Source of the DNA: Clostridia bacterium
Lineage (GTDB): Bacteria > Bacillota > Clostridia > Oscillospirales > Acutalibacteraceae
DNA: 64,000 bases
NCBI GenBank assembly: GCA_900770165.1
Contig: CAAGJJ010000184.1
Span: 1 to 64,000 of the forward strand
Direction: 5' to 3'
A program made the translations under genes and the position numbers. Under the pieces are notes generated by a model. That model did no database searches. It saw nothing but the letters and a program-made list of their open reading frames with translations, and was not told the origin of the DNA. This document shows, one piece after another, positions 15,685 through 23,936 of the stretch (its first letter is position 1; every line of letters starts with the position of its first letter).

Positions 15685-17787
15685 ATGTTAACAAAAGTAA
15701 CAAAAAGGATAATAGGTATTTTTTTAGTGGCGATTTTTACGTTTAACATAGCTTTACCTGCATATGCCAATTTTGAAACATCTAATTATACTAATGATGA
15801 TTATGAATTTAATGAAAAAACAGGGCATTTAACAGTTGGCAAAGATATAGAAAACAAAAAAGTAACGGATATTGTTTCTGTTTATCGAAACAAAATTAGA
15901 ACAGTAACAATTAAAGATGATGTGGAAATCATTGGAGCAAATGCATTTTTAGAATGTAATTACTTAATATCAATAACTATTCCAAATAGTGTAAAGCATA
16001 TTAAGAAAAATGCGTTTTTGGGCTGTACAAGTTTAAAAGAAGTACAAATTCCAAATAATGTAGAAAGCATTGGGGAAGGTGCCTTTCAAGAATGTTCAAG
16101 TTTAAATTCAATAATTATTCCAAATGGCGTAAAAAATATTGGTAATAGCGCATTTAGTAGTTGCAGAAATTTAAAGAAAGTAGAAATTCCAAATAATGTA
16201 GAAAGCATTGGGAAAGGTGCCTTTCAGGAATGTTCAAGTTTAAATTCAATAATTATTCCAAATAGCGTAAAAAATATTGGTAATAGCGCATTTAATAGTT
16301 GCACAGGTTTAAAGAAAGTAGAAATTCCAGGTGATATAACAAGTATTGGAAATCATATGTTTCAGGATTGCACAAGTCTGGCTTCTATAACTATTCCTTA
16401 TGGTATATTAGATATTGGAAAAAGTGCCTTTCAAGATTGTACAAGTTTGACTTCTATAACTATTCCAGACAGTGTAATAAATATTAAAGAAAGTGCATTT
16501 GAAAATTGTTCAAATTTAAATAAAATAGATATTCAATCTAAAATAAAAAATATTTGTAAAAATACGTTTAAAAATTGCACAAGTTTGTCTACTATTGTAA
16601 TCCCAACTAGCGTAAGGAATATTGATGAAGGTGCATTTCAAGCTTGCAAAAGTCTATCTTCGGTAACTATTCCAAGTCGAGTAAAATACATTAGTAATTA
16701 TACATTTTCAAATTGCACAAATTTAACTTCTATTACTATCCCTGATGGTGTGAAAGAAATTGGTGAAGGTGCGTTTCAAGCTTGCAAAAGTTTACCTTCG
16801 GTAACTATTCCGAACCGAGTAAAATACATTAGGAAGCATACATTTTCAAATTGTGCAAGTTTAGCTTCTATTACTATCCATGATAGTATAGAAAGAATTG
16901 GTGAAGGTGCATTTTTTAATTGCAATGGTTTAACTTCAGTATATATTCCAGACAATGTGAAATGCGTTGACGCTTATGTATTTAAAAATTGTACGAATTT
17001 AAAAGAAGTAACTGGATTAAATAGTATATCAGAAATTAACCCATCTGTATTTAGTGGCTGTTCGAGCTTAAATTCTATAACAGTTTCAGACAATGTAAAT
17101 TTTATTGGCGATTATGCGTTTGCAGATTGTACGAATTTAAAAGAAGTAGTTGGCTTAAATAATGTGATAAATATTGGTTCTGGTGCATTTCGAGGGTGCT
17201 CTAGTTTAACTTTTATAACAATCCCAGACAACCTAAAAGATATTGGTGGTAATGTATTTTCGAATTGTACGAGTTTGCATTCTATAAATATTCCAGACAG
17301 TGTAAGAAATATTTATGAGGGTGCGTTTTCTGGTTGCAAAAGTTTGCAAAAAGTTAATGGATTCAGTAATATAGAATCTATTGGTGCTGAAGCATTTAGT
17401 GAGTGTGAAAGTTTAACTTCAATAACAATTCCAAATAACGTAAATAGAATTGGCAAATACGCATTTAATAATTGCAAAAGTCTAACTTCAGTAATAATTC
17501 CTGAAAATGTAATCATTATTGATAAAGGAACGTTTTCGGGCTGTGAAAATTTAACTTCTATAACTATTCCAAATGGAGTAAAAAAGATTTATTCAGGTGC
17601 ATTTGTAGAGTGTGACAACTTAGAATCTATAATTATTCCAAGTAGTGTAACAGAGGTTGAATTTGCAGCATTTGAAATAAAACATTCAGCAAAAATTATT
17701 TTAGAAACTAATAGCCCTTTAGATATTGCTGATATTGCAATACATGCATGCATACTTCAAAGAAATGTAAGAGTAATTAGAAAATAA
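15685..17787 (+). CDS. secreted BspA-type LRR_5 protein without RING (fourth paralogue)
   Basis: The 700-residue protein starts at an ATG behind GGAGG, with a signal peptide ending AYA (residue 28). It has the family N-terminal motif (YEFNEKTGHLTVGKDIENKK) and about 25 LRR_5 units. After the last repeat it keeps part of the pre-RING linker (AKIILETNSPLDIADIAIHA resembles the linker of paralogues 1 and 3), then stops. No RING remnant is visible in the next 100 bp. It may be a truncated relative that binds targets without a catalytic domain, or simply an LRR adhesin. Confidence 0.88.
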   Translation: MLTKVTKRIIGIFLVAIFTFNIALPAYANFETSNYTNDDYEFNEKTGHLTVGKDIENKKVTDIVSVYRNKIRTVTIKDDVEIIGANAFLECNYLISITIPNSVKHIKKNAFLGCTSLKEVQIPNNVESIGEGAFQECSSLNSIIIPNGVKNIGNSAFSSCRNLKKVEIPNNVESIGKGAFQECSSLNSIIIPNSVKNIGNSAFNSCTGLKKVEIPGDITSIGNHMFQDCTSLASITIPYGILDIGKSAFQDCTSLTSITIPDSVINIKESAFENCSNLNKIDIQSKIKNICKNTFKNCTSLSTIVIPTSVRNIDEGAFQACKSLSSVTIPSRVKYISNYTFSNCTNLTSITIPDGVKEIGEGAFQACKSLPSVTIPNRVKYIRKHTFSNCASLASITIHDSIERIGEGAFFNCNGLTSVYIPDNVKCVDAYVFKNCTNLKEVTGLNSISEINPSVFSGCSSLNSITVSDNVNFIGDYAFADCTNLKEVVGLNNVINIGSGAFRGCSSLTFITIPDNLKDIGGNVFSNCTSLHSINIPDSVRNIYEGAFSGCKSLQKVNGFSNIESIGAEAFSECESLTSITIPNNVNRIGKYAFNNCKSLTSVIIPENVIIIDKGTFSGCENLTSITIPNGVKKIYSGAFVECDNLESIIIPSSVTEVEFAAFEIKHSAKIILETNSPLDIADIAIHACILQRNVRVIRK
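16041..16858 (+). repeat. 138-bp duplications (two LRR units) in the fourth paralogue
   Basis: Two separate pairs of near-identical 138-bp segments are seen: about 16041 with 16179 (PNNVESIGxGAFQECSSLNS) and about 16627 with 16765 (GEGAFQACKSL, RVKYI). The two-unit step matches that in paralogue 3. Confidence 0.75.
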
Positions 17788-17892
17788 TTTGTAGAATTAG
17801 ATATATATTATTCTTACACTAATATATTTAAAACAGCATAGAGTAATTAAGAATAATTTTTTGAAAAGTTTCTTAATTCAGGAGGATAGCTT

Positions 17893-18309
17893 ATGTTGAA
17901 GGGGAATTTTAAAAAAATTATAGGCATTTATTTAACAATCTCATTTGCATTTGTTTTAGCTTTACCTGTATATGCTGAACCTTGTTCTTGTAAATTTAAT
18001 GAAGCAACCGGACATCTAATTATTGGAAAAGATATAGAAAATAAAAAAGTAACTGATATTATTTATATTCCTAAAGATGAAATTAGAATTGTAACAATTG
18101 AAGATGGTGTAACAAAAATAAGTAAAAATGCGTTTTGTGGTTGCGTTAATTTAACTTTGGTAACTATTCCAAATAGTGTAACTAAAATTTCTGAACGTGC
18201 TTTTCATAGATGTACAAAATTATCGCATGTAGTTATTCCGAATAGTGTAAGAAAGATTGACAATAGTGCATTTAATGATTGTGTAGAATTAATAAAAAAT
18301 AGTTATTAA
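17893..18309 (+). CDS. truncated BspA-type LRR_5 protein (fifth paralogue)
   Basis: The 138-residue ORF behind AGGAGG has the family signal peptide (ending VYA, residue 28), the conserved KFNEATGHLIIGKDIENKK segment and three LRR_5 units. It ends inside a fourth (DCVELIKNSY). Relatives here have 700-1,100 residues, so this is a stub. An IS3-family end begins about 60 bp downstream (near 18371), so insertion or associated deletion probably removed the rest. It could still yield a small secreted peptide, but it is best viewed as a gene fragment. Confidence 0.7.
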   Translation: MLKGNFKKIIGIYLTISFAFVLALPVYAEPCSCKFNEATGHLIIGKDIENKKVTDIIYIPKDEIRIVTIEDGVTKISKNAFCGCVNLTLVTIPNSVTKISERAFHRCTKLSHVVIPNSVRKIDNSAFNDCVELIKNSY

Positions 18310-18370
18310 TTTAAGAAGCTTATAAAATTATCTTTAAATTATGAAATAAAAGAGATAGGCTTATTATAAA

Positions 18371-18850
18371 CTGTCTCCAAAAAGTTAGACACTTATATTA
18401 GGCTACTTTTAAGGAATGAATTCTGTAATTAACAGGGCTCATTCCTTTTAATTTACCCTTAATTCTTTTTTAAATTGTTCTATTAATTCAAGCTCTTGCA
18501 AGCACAAAAGTTTTGATTTCAACAAACCAAAGGAATTTTCAACGCGAGAATTATCTAAATAATTTCCTTTTCTAGACGTACTTTGTCTAATACCTTTTTT
18601 CTTTAGAAGTTATCGATATTTTTTCATTTGATATTGTCAACCTTGGTCTGAATGCAATATTAAGTTGGTATTATCTGTTATTTTATTAAATGCTTTTTCA
18701 TCAGTTTTTTTCACTGTATTTGCTATAATGAAAGAGGTTAAACTATAACATTTCCGAGATATATCAACAAAATGTGTTACGCGATGTTCAGCAGTTATCT
18801 TGTTAATACTTTCTAAGTGAGATTTATCCATATAAGTAGCTATTGAATCT
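18371..18850 (-). mobile_element. degraded IS3-family insertion sequence (3' part of orfB)
   Basis: Reading the minus strand from about 18850 to 18371 gives the C-terminal half of an IS3-family DDE transposase: LILHSDQG, then QYQMKKY, KKGIRQSTSRKGNYLDNSR, VENSFGLLKSKL and finally KGMSPVNYR. The catalytic region is broken by in-frame stops (a TGA where Trp is expected after HSDQG, and TAA codons), and a short segment is missing before KGMSPVNYR. The end near 18371 reads like an IS terminal repeat (CTGTCTCCAAAAAGTTAGAC on the plus strand). The 5' half is not recognisable, so the element is dead. Confidence 0.8.
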
Positions 18851-19138
18851 GTTCTCTTTTGTAGGTATTTAATAACGTTAATTGCTCTGTATCGTCGTTA
18901 AATTTGTAATTATTGATAAAAATATAATAGGGCTGTAGAGAAATACATAGGCAACAATATTTGAGTCAATATTTAAAGTTTTGTGAGTCGCTGTTGTAGG
19001 AAATGAAGGTAGCTCCACAAATGAGGGGACGTGAAATCCGTGTGCCGCTATTCTGATAGACTAAAATACTCCAATTTTAGTATAATACAAGTTTTTATAT
19101 TCATACATTTAATAAAAACTATATTAGGGTGTGATAAA

Positions 19139-19339
19139 ATGACAAGTAAAAATGAAATAAAAGTGTTACCTTCAAAAGTGATTTTATCTAACGGAAGTAT
19201 AGTAACCTTGGATGAATTAAAAAAGACTGATAAAGAAAAGGTGCAATCTTGTATATGCAAAAATATTAGCAATCAAATTTCAAATTATTACTCATCAAGA
19301 CAAGAAAAATGGGAAAATTTTATATCGGTAATGACGTGA
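19139..19339 (+). CDS. small hypothetical protein
   Basis: The frame is open from 19031, but the ATG at 19139 behind AGGGTGTG is the best start, giving 66 residues. The composition is soluble and helical at the C-terminus (ISNYYSSRQEKWENF). It lies between the IS3 remnant and the truncated cotJC, so it may be cargo left by the mobile element that broke cotJC. I do not recognise it. The 290 bp upstream (18850-19138) hold no other gene that I can support. Confidence 0.5.
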   Translation: MTSKNEIKVLPSKVILSNGSIVTLDELKKTDKEKVQSCICKNISNQISNYYSSRQEKWENFISVMT

Positions 19340-19348
19340 TTTATTTTA

Positions 19349-19462
19349 TCATATCTTTTTGGAGTGTGGACCACCATATTGGGTTATTATCATTTTTGCT
19401 AAAGCAGCATTTGTATTTTTAATATTTATTGGATATTGAAGTTTCTTTTCATAAACCCACAT
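19349..19462 (-). pseudogene. cotJC: truncated cotJC, first ~30 codons only
   Basis: An ATG at 19462, two bases after cotJB and behind GGAGG, starts MWVYEKKLQYP. It continues to AKMIITQYGGP, the classic N-terminus of CotJC, a manganese-catalase-like spore coat protein of about 190 residues. Homology ends after GGP near 19365 and the frame stops at 19349 after 37 codons. The remaining 80% is absent. A rearrangement, probably linked to the mobile debris to the left, removed it. Confidence 0.75.
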
Positions 19463-19464
19463 AC

Positions 19465-19716
19465 TTATTCCTCCTCATTATCCCATGGCCATGGATTGGA
19501 GATCCATGCCAGACGGTTGGCTTCGATATTATTTGATTGTATTGGACCAAACTTTTCCTCAAACTGATTTCTTAAAACATCACTTTTCTTTGTATACTCG
19601 TCCAGCTTTCTTATAGCTTCAGGATTTGTTGGATGTGTGTCTAAAAATATTTGTAGTTCTACTATTGCAAAATCATATGCAGCTATTCTTCTTAATAATC
19701 TTTCTCTATCACTCAT
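19465..19716 (-). CDS. cotJB: spore coat protein CotJB
   Basis: The 83-residue protein is of normal size for CotJB. It has the family start (RERLLRRIAAYDFAIVELQ) and the LDTHP motif, and ends near NPWPWDNEEE. It overlaps cotJA by 8 bp, as is usual in cotJ operons, which are transcribed in the mother cell in Bacillus. It is expected in the inner spore coat. Its partner cotJC is truncated here, so the CotJ complex is probably incomplete. Confidence 0.92.
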   Translation of the reverse strand: MSDRERLLRRIAAYDFAIVELQIFLDTHPTNPEAIRKLDEYTKKSDVLRNQFEEKFGPIQSNNIEANRLAWISNPWPWDNEEE

Positions 19717-19924
19717 TTTTATTACCTCCGCATCCTATAAATGGTTTATTTAAAACAGGAAACATGGTTCCACTACATATACCTTGTTCAGGGCTGTAAG
19801 TTTCATCTTCTTGTTGGTATGGTATATATGCCATTGCAACTACTGTGTCGTCTGGAAATGCTGATTTTTGTGGACTATCATTTGTATATTTCATTGAATT
19901 CATTTTATAAAACTCTTCAAACAC
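19709..19924 (-). CDS. cotJA: spore coat associated protein CotJA
   Basis: The 71-residue protein starts at a GTG (19924) behind GAGGAGGA. The central AMAYIPYQQ and the segment YSPEQGICSGTMFPVLNKPF are hallmarks of CotJA. It is the first gene of the cotJ cluster. In the 250 bp upstream (19925-20178) I see no further gene. Confidence 0.9.
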   Translation of the reverse strand: MFEEFYKMNSMKYTNDSPQKSAFPDDTVVAMAYIPYQQEDETYSPEQGICSGTMFPVLNKPFIGCGGNKNE

Positions 19925-20178
19925 TATATTCGTCCTCCTCTCAAAAGTTTCCGGTATACACAGTTATAATATGATTAATTATTATTAATGGTGAATAGGT
20001 ATATAAAAGAGAAGAATTGTGTTTTACTAAAAAAATTTTTTATAAAAAATAAATTAAAATTGGAATTATATTTTAAATAGAATAATTATAGAAAACAAGC
20101 TAATAATATTTAAGGATCGACAATAAATATTTGTCGACCATAAGAAATGTCTCTAATAATTTTAATGAGGTGAAAGTT

Positions 20179-20352
20179 ATGAATAATAATAGTGCTAATC
20201 GTAGTATACAGTGTACTGTTGATTCATGTAAGAACCATTGTGGAACAGAACAATATTGTTCTTTAGACAAAGTAAGCATAGGTACTCATGAGACAAATCC
20301 AAAGGTTTGTCAGTGCGTTGACTGTGAATCATTTATTCTTAAAAATAGCTAA
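20179..20352 (+). CDS. DUF1540 cysteine-rich protein
   Basis: The frame opens at 20131, but the ATG at 20179 behind GAGGTGAA is the likely start (57 residues). It has the DUF1540 pattern: C-T-V-D-S-C, an HCGTEQYC segment, then VSIGTHE and C-x-C-x-x-C-x-x-F. The cysteines probably bind a metal. Members are common in Clostridia and uncharacterised. Confidence 0.85.
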   Translation: MNNNSANRSIQCTVDSCKNHCGTEQYCSLDKVSIGTHETNPKVCQCVDCESFILKNS

Positions 20353-20370
20353 GTAGTAGAAGAAATGTTA

Positions 20371-20410
20371 AAAACCGTTGGTTAAATAAATTTTAACCAG
20401 CGGTTTTTGC
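20371..20410. terminator. bidirectional intrinsic terminator
   Basis: AAAACCGTTGGTTAAA (20371-20386) pairs with 20392-20407 with one G-T pair, with A- and T-runs on the two sides. It separates the DUF1540 gene from the convergent crp/fnr gene. Confidence 0.8.
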
Positions 20411-20412
20411 TT

Positions 20413-21081
20413 TTACATATAGTTTAAAATTTCAAAATTGTTTTTGTTAAATTTCAAAATTCCATTATCTCTTAACTTACATAGTTCTTTAGACATAGCA
20501 CTTCTATCTACGCACAAGTAATCTGCTAATTCTTGCCTATTGAAGCGTATAGAAAATTTATTGCTATTGTGTATTTGTGCTTGTTCTAAAAGATAAGACA
20601 TTAATTTATCTTTAGTGTTTCTTTTAGAAATATGTTCAATTTTTCTATTAAGGTTTATATTTTTATTTGAAATTATAAATAACATATTTTTAATAAGTTG
20701 ATTATGAACAGAACAATCAAATAATGGACCATTTATTAAAATTTTATAATTAATTGTTAAAATTTCACATATTGTTGAGGATAAAACGCTTACAGGAATA
20801 GTTTTTGTGTTTGCAAAAGCAAAAGTTTCTCCGAAAATGTCGCCTTCATGAATTTTAGACATAATTGTTCTGTTACCTTCAAAATCTTCTTTTACTATAA
20901 GAGCAGTACCAGATAATATAATTCCAATATAATCTGAGCTTTTTCCAAACATCCAAATGTATTCATCTTTTTGATAACTTTTTATACTTGAATTAGACGA
21001 TTTTAAAATATTTAATATTTGATCTTCATTTATATTATAAAATAGTGGTAAACTTATAAGCTTATTTAGATATTTTTTCAT
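20413..21081 (-). CDS. Crp/Fnr family transcriptional regulator
   Basis: The start at 21081 is fixed by CAAGGAGG just upstream (222 residues). Residues about 10-120 form a cyclic-nucleotide-binding-like jelly roll (SGTALIVKEDFEGN, HEGDIFGETFAF). Residues about 150-215 form a winged helix with the recognition segment RQELADYLCVDRSAMSKEL. There is no N-terminal cysteine cluster of classical FNR, so the signal is unlikely to be a bound Fe-S cluster. The divergent ferredoxin-like gene at 21177 is a probable target, which would fit redox or nitrosative stress control. Confidence 0.9.
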   Translation of the reverse strand: MKKYLNKLISLPLFYNINEDQILNILKSSNSSIKSYQKDEYIWMFGKSSDYIGIILSGTALIVKEDFEGNRTIMSKIHEGDIFGETFAFANTKTIPVSVLSSTICEILTINYKILINGPLFDCSVHNQLIKNMLFIISNKNINLNRKIEHISKRNTKDKLMSYLLEQAQIHNSNKFSIRFNRQELADYLCVDRSAMSKELCKLRDNGILKFNKNNFEILNYM

Positions 21082-21092
21082 AATTCCTCCTT

Positions 21093-21150
21093 GTTGCAAA
21101 AACAACGTAAATTATACTTTAAATATATTAAAATATCTTTGTAAAGTCAA
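21093..21150 (-). promoter_or_regulatory. promoter of crp/fnr gene with small inverted repeat
   Basis: On the minus strand TTGACT (21150-21145) and TATATT (21127-21122) are 17 bp apart. Between this and the start codon lies GTTG-CAAAAA-CAAC (21093-21106), a 4-6-4 inverted repeat that could be an operator for the regulator itself. The operator is a weak call. Confidence 0.5.
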
Positions 21151-21176
21151 TACAAAAATTTTAACGGAGAGTTATT

Positions 21177-21893
21177 ATGAAAAGGAAAATTATTAAAATA
21201 GATGAAAACAAGTGTAACGGATGTGGTTTATGTGCAGATGCATGTCATGAAGGAGCGATAAAAATAATAGATGGCAAAGCTAGATTAATTAGAGATGATT
21301 ATTGCGATGGGTTAGGAGATTGTTTACCAGTTTGTCCAACTGAAGCAATTAGCTTTGAAGAACGTGAAGCTGCTGCTTATGATAAAGAAGCAGTTGAAAA
21401 AAATATGAAACAGCAAAATAAAGAAAAATTACCTTGTGGTTGTCCAGGAACACATTCTAAAAGAATAAACCGTAATGAACATGAAAATAAAGTAAATATC
21501 AAACAAAATGATAAAGACAATTTTATGAATAGCTATTTGTTGCAATGGCCTGTTCAAATTAAACTTGTACCAACAAATGCACCATATTTTGATAATGCTA
21601 ATTTATTAATAGCAGCTGACTGTACTGCTTTTGCATATGGAAATTTTCATAGTGAATTTATTAAAAATCATGTAACTTTAATTGGTTGCCCTAAATTAGA
21701 TAATAATGATTACAGCGAAAAGCTTACAGAAATTATTAAAAACAATAATATTAAAAGCGTTAAAGTAGTAAGAATGGAAGTTCCGTGTTGCCATGGCATT
21801 GAAAATGCCGTTATAACGGCGCTTAGGAACAGTGGAAAAATGATTCCATGGCAAGTTAATATTATATCTGTAGATGGTCACATTATCGGTTAG
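21177..21893 (+). CDS. 4Fe-4S ferredoxin-domain protein
   Basis: The 238-residue protein begins with a two-cluster ferredoxin domain: CNGCGLCADAC at about residues 14-24 and CDGLGDCLPVCP at about 47-58. A linker with a CGCPGTHSKR motif follows. A second domain (about 115-238) contains NLLIAADCTAFAYGNFH and a VPCCHGIE motif, probably binding another cofactor. This architecture is widespread in anaerobes beside Crp/Fnr regulators and hybrid-cluster proteins, but its reaction is not established. It is divergent from the crp/fnr gene with a 95-bp shared promoter region. Confidence 0.85.
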   Translation: MKRKIIKIDENKCNGCGLCADACHEGAIKIIDGKARLIRDDYCDGLGDCLPVCPTEAISFEEREAAAYDKEAVEKNMKQQNKEKLPCGCPGTHSKRINRNEHENKVNIKQNDKDNFMNSYLLQWPVQIKLVPTNAPYFDNANLLIAADCTAFAYGNFHSEFIKNHVTLIGCPKLDNNDYSEKLTEIIKNNNIKSVKVVRMEVPCCHGIENAVITALRNSGKMIPWQVNIISVDGHIIG

Positions 21894-21922
21894 AGAATTT
21901 AAATATTAAATACAAAGCATTC

Positions 21923-21951
21923 TTGACATAAATAAGCCTAATATATATTAT
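21923..21951 (+). promoter_or_regulatory. sigma-A promoter for the glycosyltransferase-alkD unit
   Basis: A perfect TTGACA (21923-21928) is 17 bp from TATTAT (21946-21951), 36 bp upstream of the start at 21987. Confidence 0.65.
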
Positions 21952-21986
21952 ATTACTTATATAAATTAATATTAAGGGGAATAGAT

Positions 21987-22871
21987 ATGGACAAGCATGC
22001 TTTCTTAGTTATGGCACATAACCATTTTGGAATTCTCGAAAAAATTATAGTTTTACTTGACGATGATAGAAATGATTTCTATATTCATATTGATAAGAAA
22101 GTAAAAGATTTTGATTTTGATAAATTTAAATCATTAGCTAAAAAGTCAAATGTATTTTTTGTAGATAGAAGTTCTATTAACTGGGGAGGATACAGTCAAA
22201 TAAAATGTGAGCTCACTTTGTTGAAATCGGCATTAAAAGGAAAGTATAGTTATTATCATTTAATTTCAGGTGTAGACATGCCATTAAAGTCAAGTGATGA
22301 GATTCATAAATTTTTCGAACTGAATTCAGGAAAGGAATTTGTCCATTTTAGCAGGCAAGAGGATTTTAATTCTGGAATATATGATAGATTTAACAAATAT
22401 CATTTTCTGCAGGAACATTGTAAATCTAATAACTTAATTAATCAATGTGAAAGAGTATTGCTAAAAATACAAAGTATTTTAGGTGTTAATAGGAATAAAG
22501 ATAATGATATAAGATTTGGTTTTGGCAGTAACTGGTTTAGTATTACGCATGAATTAGCTGATTATGTTGTATCAAATGAGCAGATGATTTATAAACTCTA
22601 TAAAAATAGTGCGTGCTGTGATGAAATTTTCCTACAGACTCTTGTATTAAATTCAGATTTTAAAAATCGATTGTTTTATGTGAATGATGATGGAGACTAT
22701 TATTCTTGTGTTAGGTTTATAGATTGGAAAAGAGGTAATCCGTATGTCTTTAAAAAGGAAGATTACAATGATCTTATAAATTCTAAATGTATGTTTGCAA
22801 GAAAGTTCGATTTGTCTTTAGATAAAGATATAGTTGAATTAATATTTAAACACTTGAAAAGAGAAGTTTAG
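21987..22871 (+). CDS. core-2/I-branching family glycosyltransferase
   Basis: The 294-residue protein (AGGGGA before the ATG) has the Branch-type (GT14-like) signature: HAFLVMAHN at the start, YIHIDKK, then YYHLISGVDMPLKS and FVHF. Bacterial members transfer N-acetylglucosamine or xylose onto surface glycans. It is cytoplasmic, with no membrane segment. It is followed one base later by alkD, so the two are co-transcribed, but no glycan cluster surrounds it and its acceptor is unknown. Confidence 0.85.
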   Translation: MDKHAFLVMAHNHFGILEKIIVLLDDDRNDFYIHIDKKVKDFDFDKFKSLAKKSNVFFVDRSSINWGGYSQIKCELTLLKSALKGKYSYYHLISGVDMPLKSSDEIHKFFELNSGKEFVHFSRQEDFNSGIYDRFNKYHFLQEHCKSNNLINQCERVLLKIQSILGVNRNKDNDIRFGFGSNWFSITHELADYVVSNEQMIYKLYKNSACCDEIFLQTLVLNSDFKNRLFYVNDDGDYYSCVRFIDWKRGNPYVFKKEDYNDLINSKCMFARKFDLSLDKDIVELIFKHLKREV

Positions 22872-22872
22872 T

Positions 22873-23559
22873 ATGTTGTTTTCAAATTTACGGGTTTTAT
22901 TGTTAGATTTAGTAGATGATGAATATAGAGAATTTACAAAGAAATTATTGCCAGGAATTGATAATGTTTTGGGGGTTAGAATACCTGAGCTTAGAAAATT
23001 GGCAAAACAAATTTCAAACGAAGATATTAATGCGTATTTAAAAGAAGCATCGGATGATAGTTTTGAAGAGATTATGCTTCAAGGGTTGGTTATTGGATAT
23101 GCTAAGAACAAATTGCCTGAAGTGATTAGCATGCTTGAAAATTTTCTTCCTAAGATTGATAATTGGTCTGTTTGCGATGCATTATGCTCAGGACTAAAAA
23201 TAACAAATAAACATAAAGATGAAATGTGGGATTTTATTTTACCTCTTTTTAGAGATACTAGAACTTATTATGTGAGATTTGCGGTTGTAATGTCGCTAAA
23301 ATATTTTGTAGATCAAGAGCATATTAACTTGGTTTTTAATGAGTTCGATAAGATAAAATGTAAAGAATATTATTCACAAATGGCAGTAGCGTGGGCGATA
23401 TCGTGCTATTTTATAAAATTTAGAGAAGAGACTTTTAATTATCTTAGAAATAATAAACTTGATGATTTTACATTCAATAAGGCTTTACAAAAGATAACAG
23501 AATCATATTGCGTTGACAAAGAAACAAAAGCTATAATAAAAGAAATGAAAAGAAAATAA
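22873..23559 (+). CDS. alkD: DNA alkylation repair protein AlkD
   Basis: The 228-residue protein has the AlkD HEAT-like repeat fold: GVRIPELRKLAK near residue 36, EEIMLQGLVIGYAK, then DNWSVCDALCSGLK around residue 97 and YVRFAVVMSLKYF. The family excises bulky N3- and N7-alkylated bases without base flipping. The start is one base after the glycosyltransferase stop. Length is normal. Confidence 0.9.
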   Translation: MLFSNLRVLLLDLVDDEYREFTKKLLPGIDNVLGVRIPELRKLAKQISNEDINAYLKEASDDSFEEIMLQGLVIGYAKNKLPEVISMLENFLPKIDNWSVCDALCSGLKITNKHKDEMWDFILPLFRDTRTYYVRFAVVMSLKYFVDQEHINLVFNEFDKIKCKEYYSQMAVAWAISCYFIKFREETFNYLRNNKLDDFTFNKALQKITESYCVDKETKAIIKEMKRK

Positions 23560-23577
23560 ACAATGTGGTTCATAAAT

Positions 23578-23612
23578 AGGCCAGGCAAAATAATTTTTGC
23601 CTGGCCTGTTAG
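23578..23612 (+). terminator. intrinsic terminator after alkD
   Basis: A perfect 13-bp stem, AGGCCAGGCAAAA (23578-23590) with 23595-23607, is followed by a weak T-rich stretch. Confidence 0.65.
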
Positions 23613-23711
23613 CTTTAAAAAATATTATAGATATCTAGATCAATGTAAATATAATTTTAATTAAAAATAATAAAAAACCTCGAACATAGTTTATGTTCTG
23701 AGGCTATTAAC

Positions 23712-23788
23712 TGGCGCGCCAGGAGGGACTCGAACCCCCGACCTTTTGGTTCGTAGCCAAACACTCTATCCAGCTGAGCTACTGGCGC
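23712..23788 (-). tRNA. tRNA-Arg (anticodon ACG)
   Basis: Read on the minus strand, the 77-nt gene has a GCGCCAG/CTGGCGC acceptor stem, the anticodon stem TTTGG/CCAAA around CTACGAA (anticodon ACG), a GTTCGAGTC T-arm and an encoded CCA end. Confidence 0.95.
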
Positions 23789-23936
23789 ATAATTCTGCCT
23801 AGTTATATTAACACAAATGGCTATAAAAAGCAAGTCCTTTTTACAATTTTTAATTGTTGTTTTCATATAATTATATGTTATACTATATAATTATAGGTAT
23901 ATTTATTAATAATTTTTAACTTGTGAAAGGGAAAAA

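Noticed and set aside
7504..18309. Regular short repeats considered as a CRISPR array or satellite DNA
   Set aside because: The repeats are in-frame, 69 bp, degenerate at third positions and encode LRR_5 units.
18637..18831. 64-codon minus-strand ORF as an independent gene
   Set aside because: It is part of the IS3 transposase remnant; homology continues past its stop codon.
23657..23866. 69-codon minus-strand ORF over the tRNA-Arg
   Set aside because: It is a known type of false ORF created by a tRNA sequence (VAQLDRVFGYEPKGRGFESL pattern).
23789..23936. FMN riboswitch before the RibU-like gene
   Set aside because: The conserved FMN-element segments are absent from the 148-bp gap.
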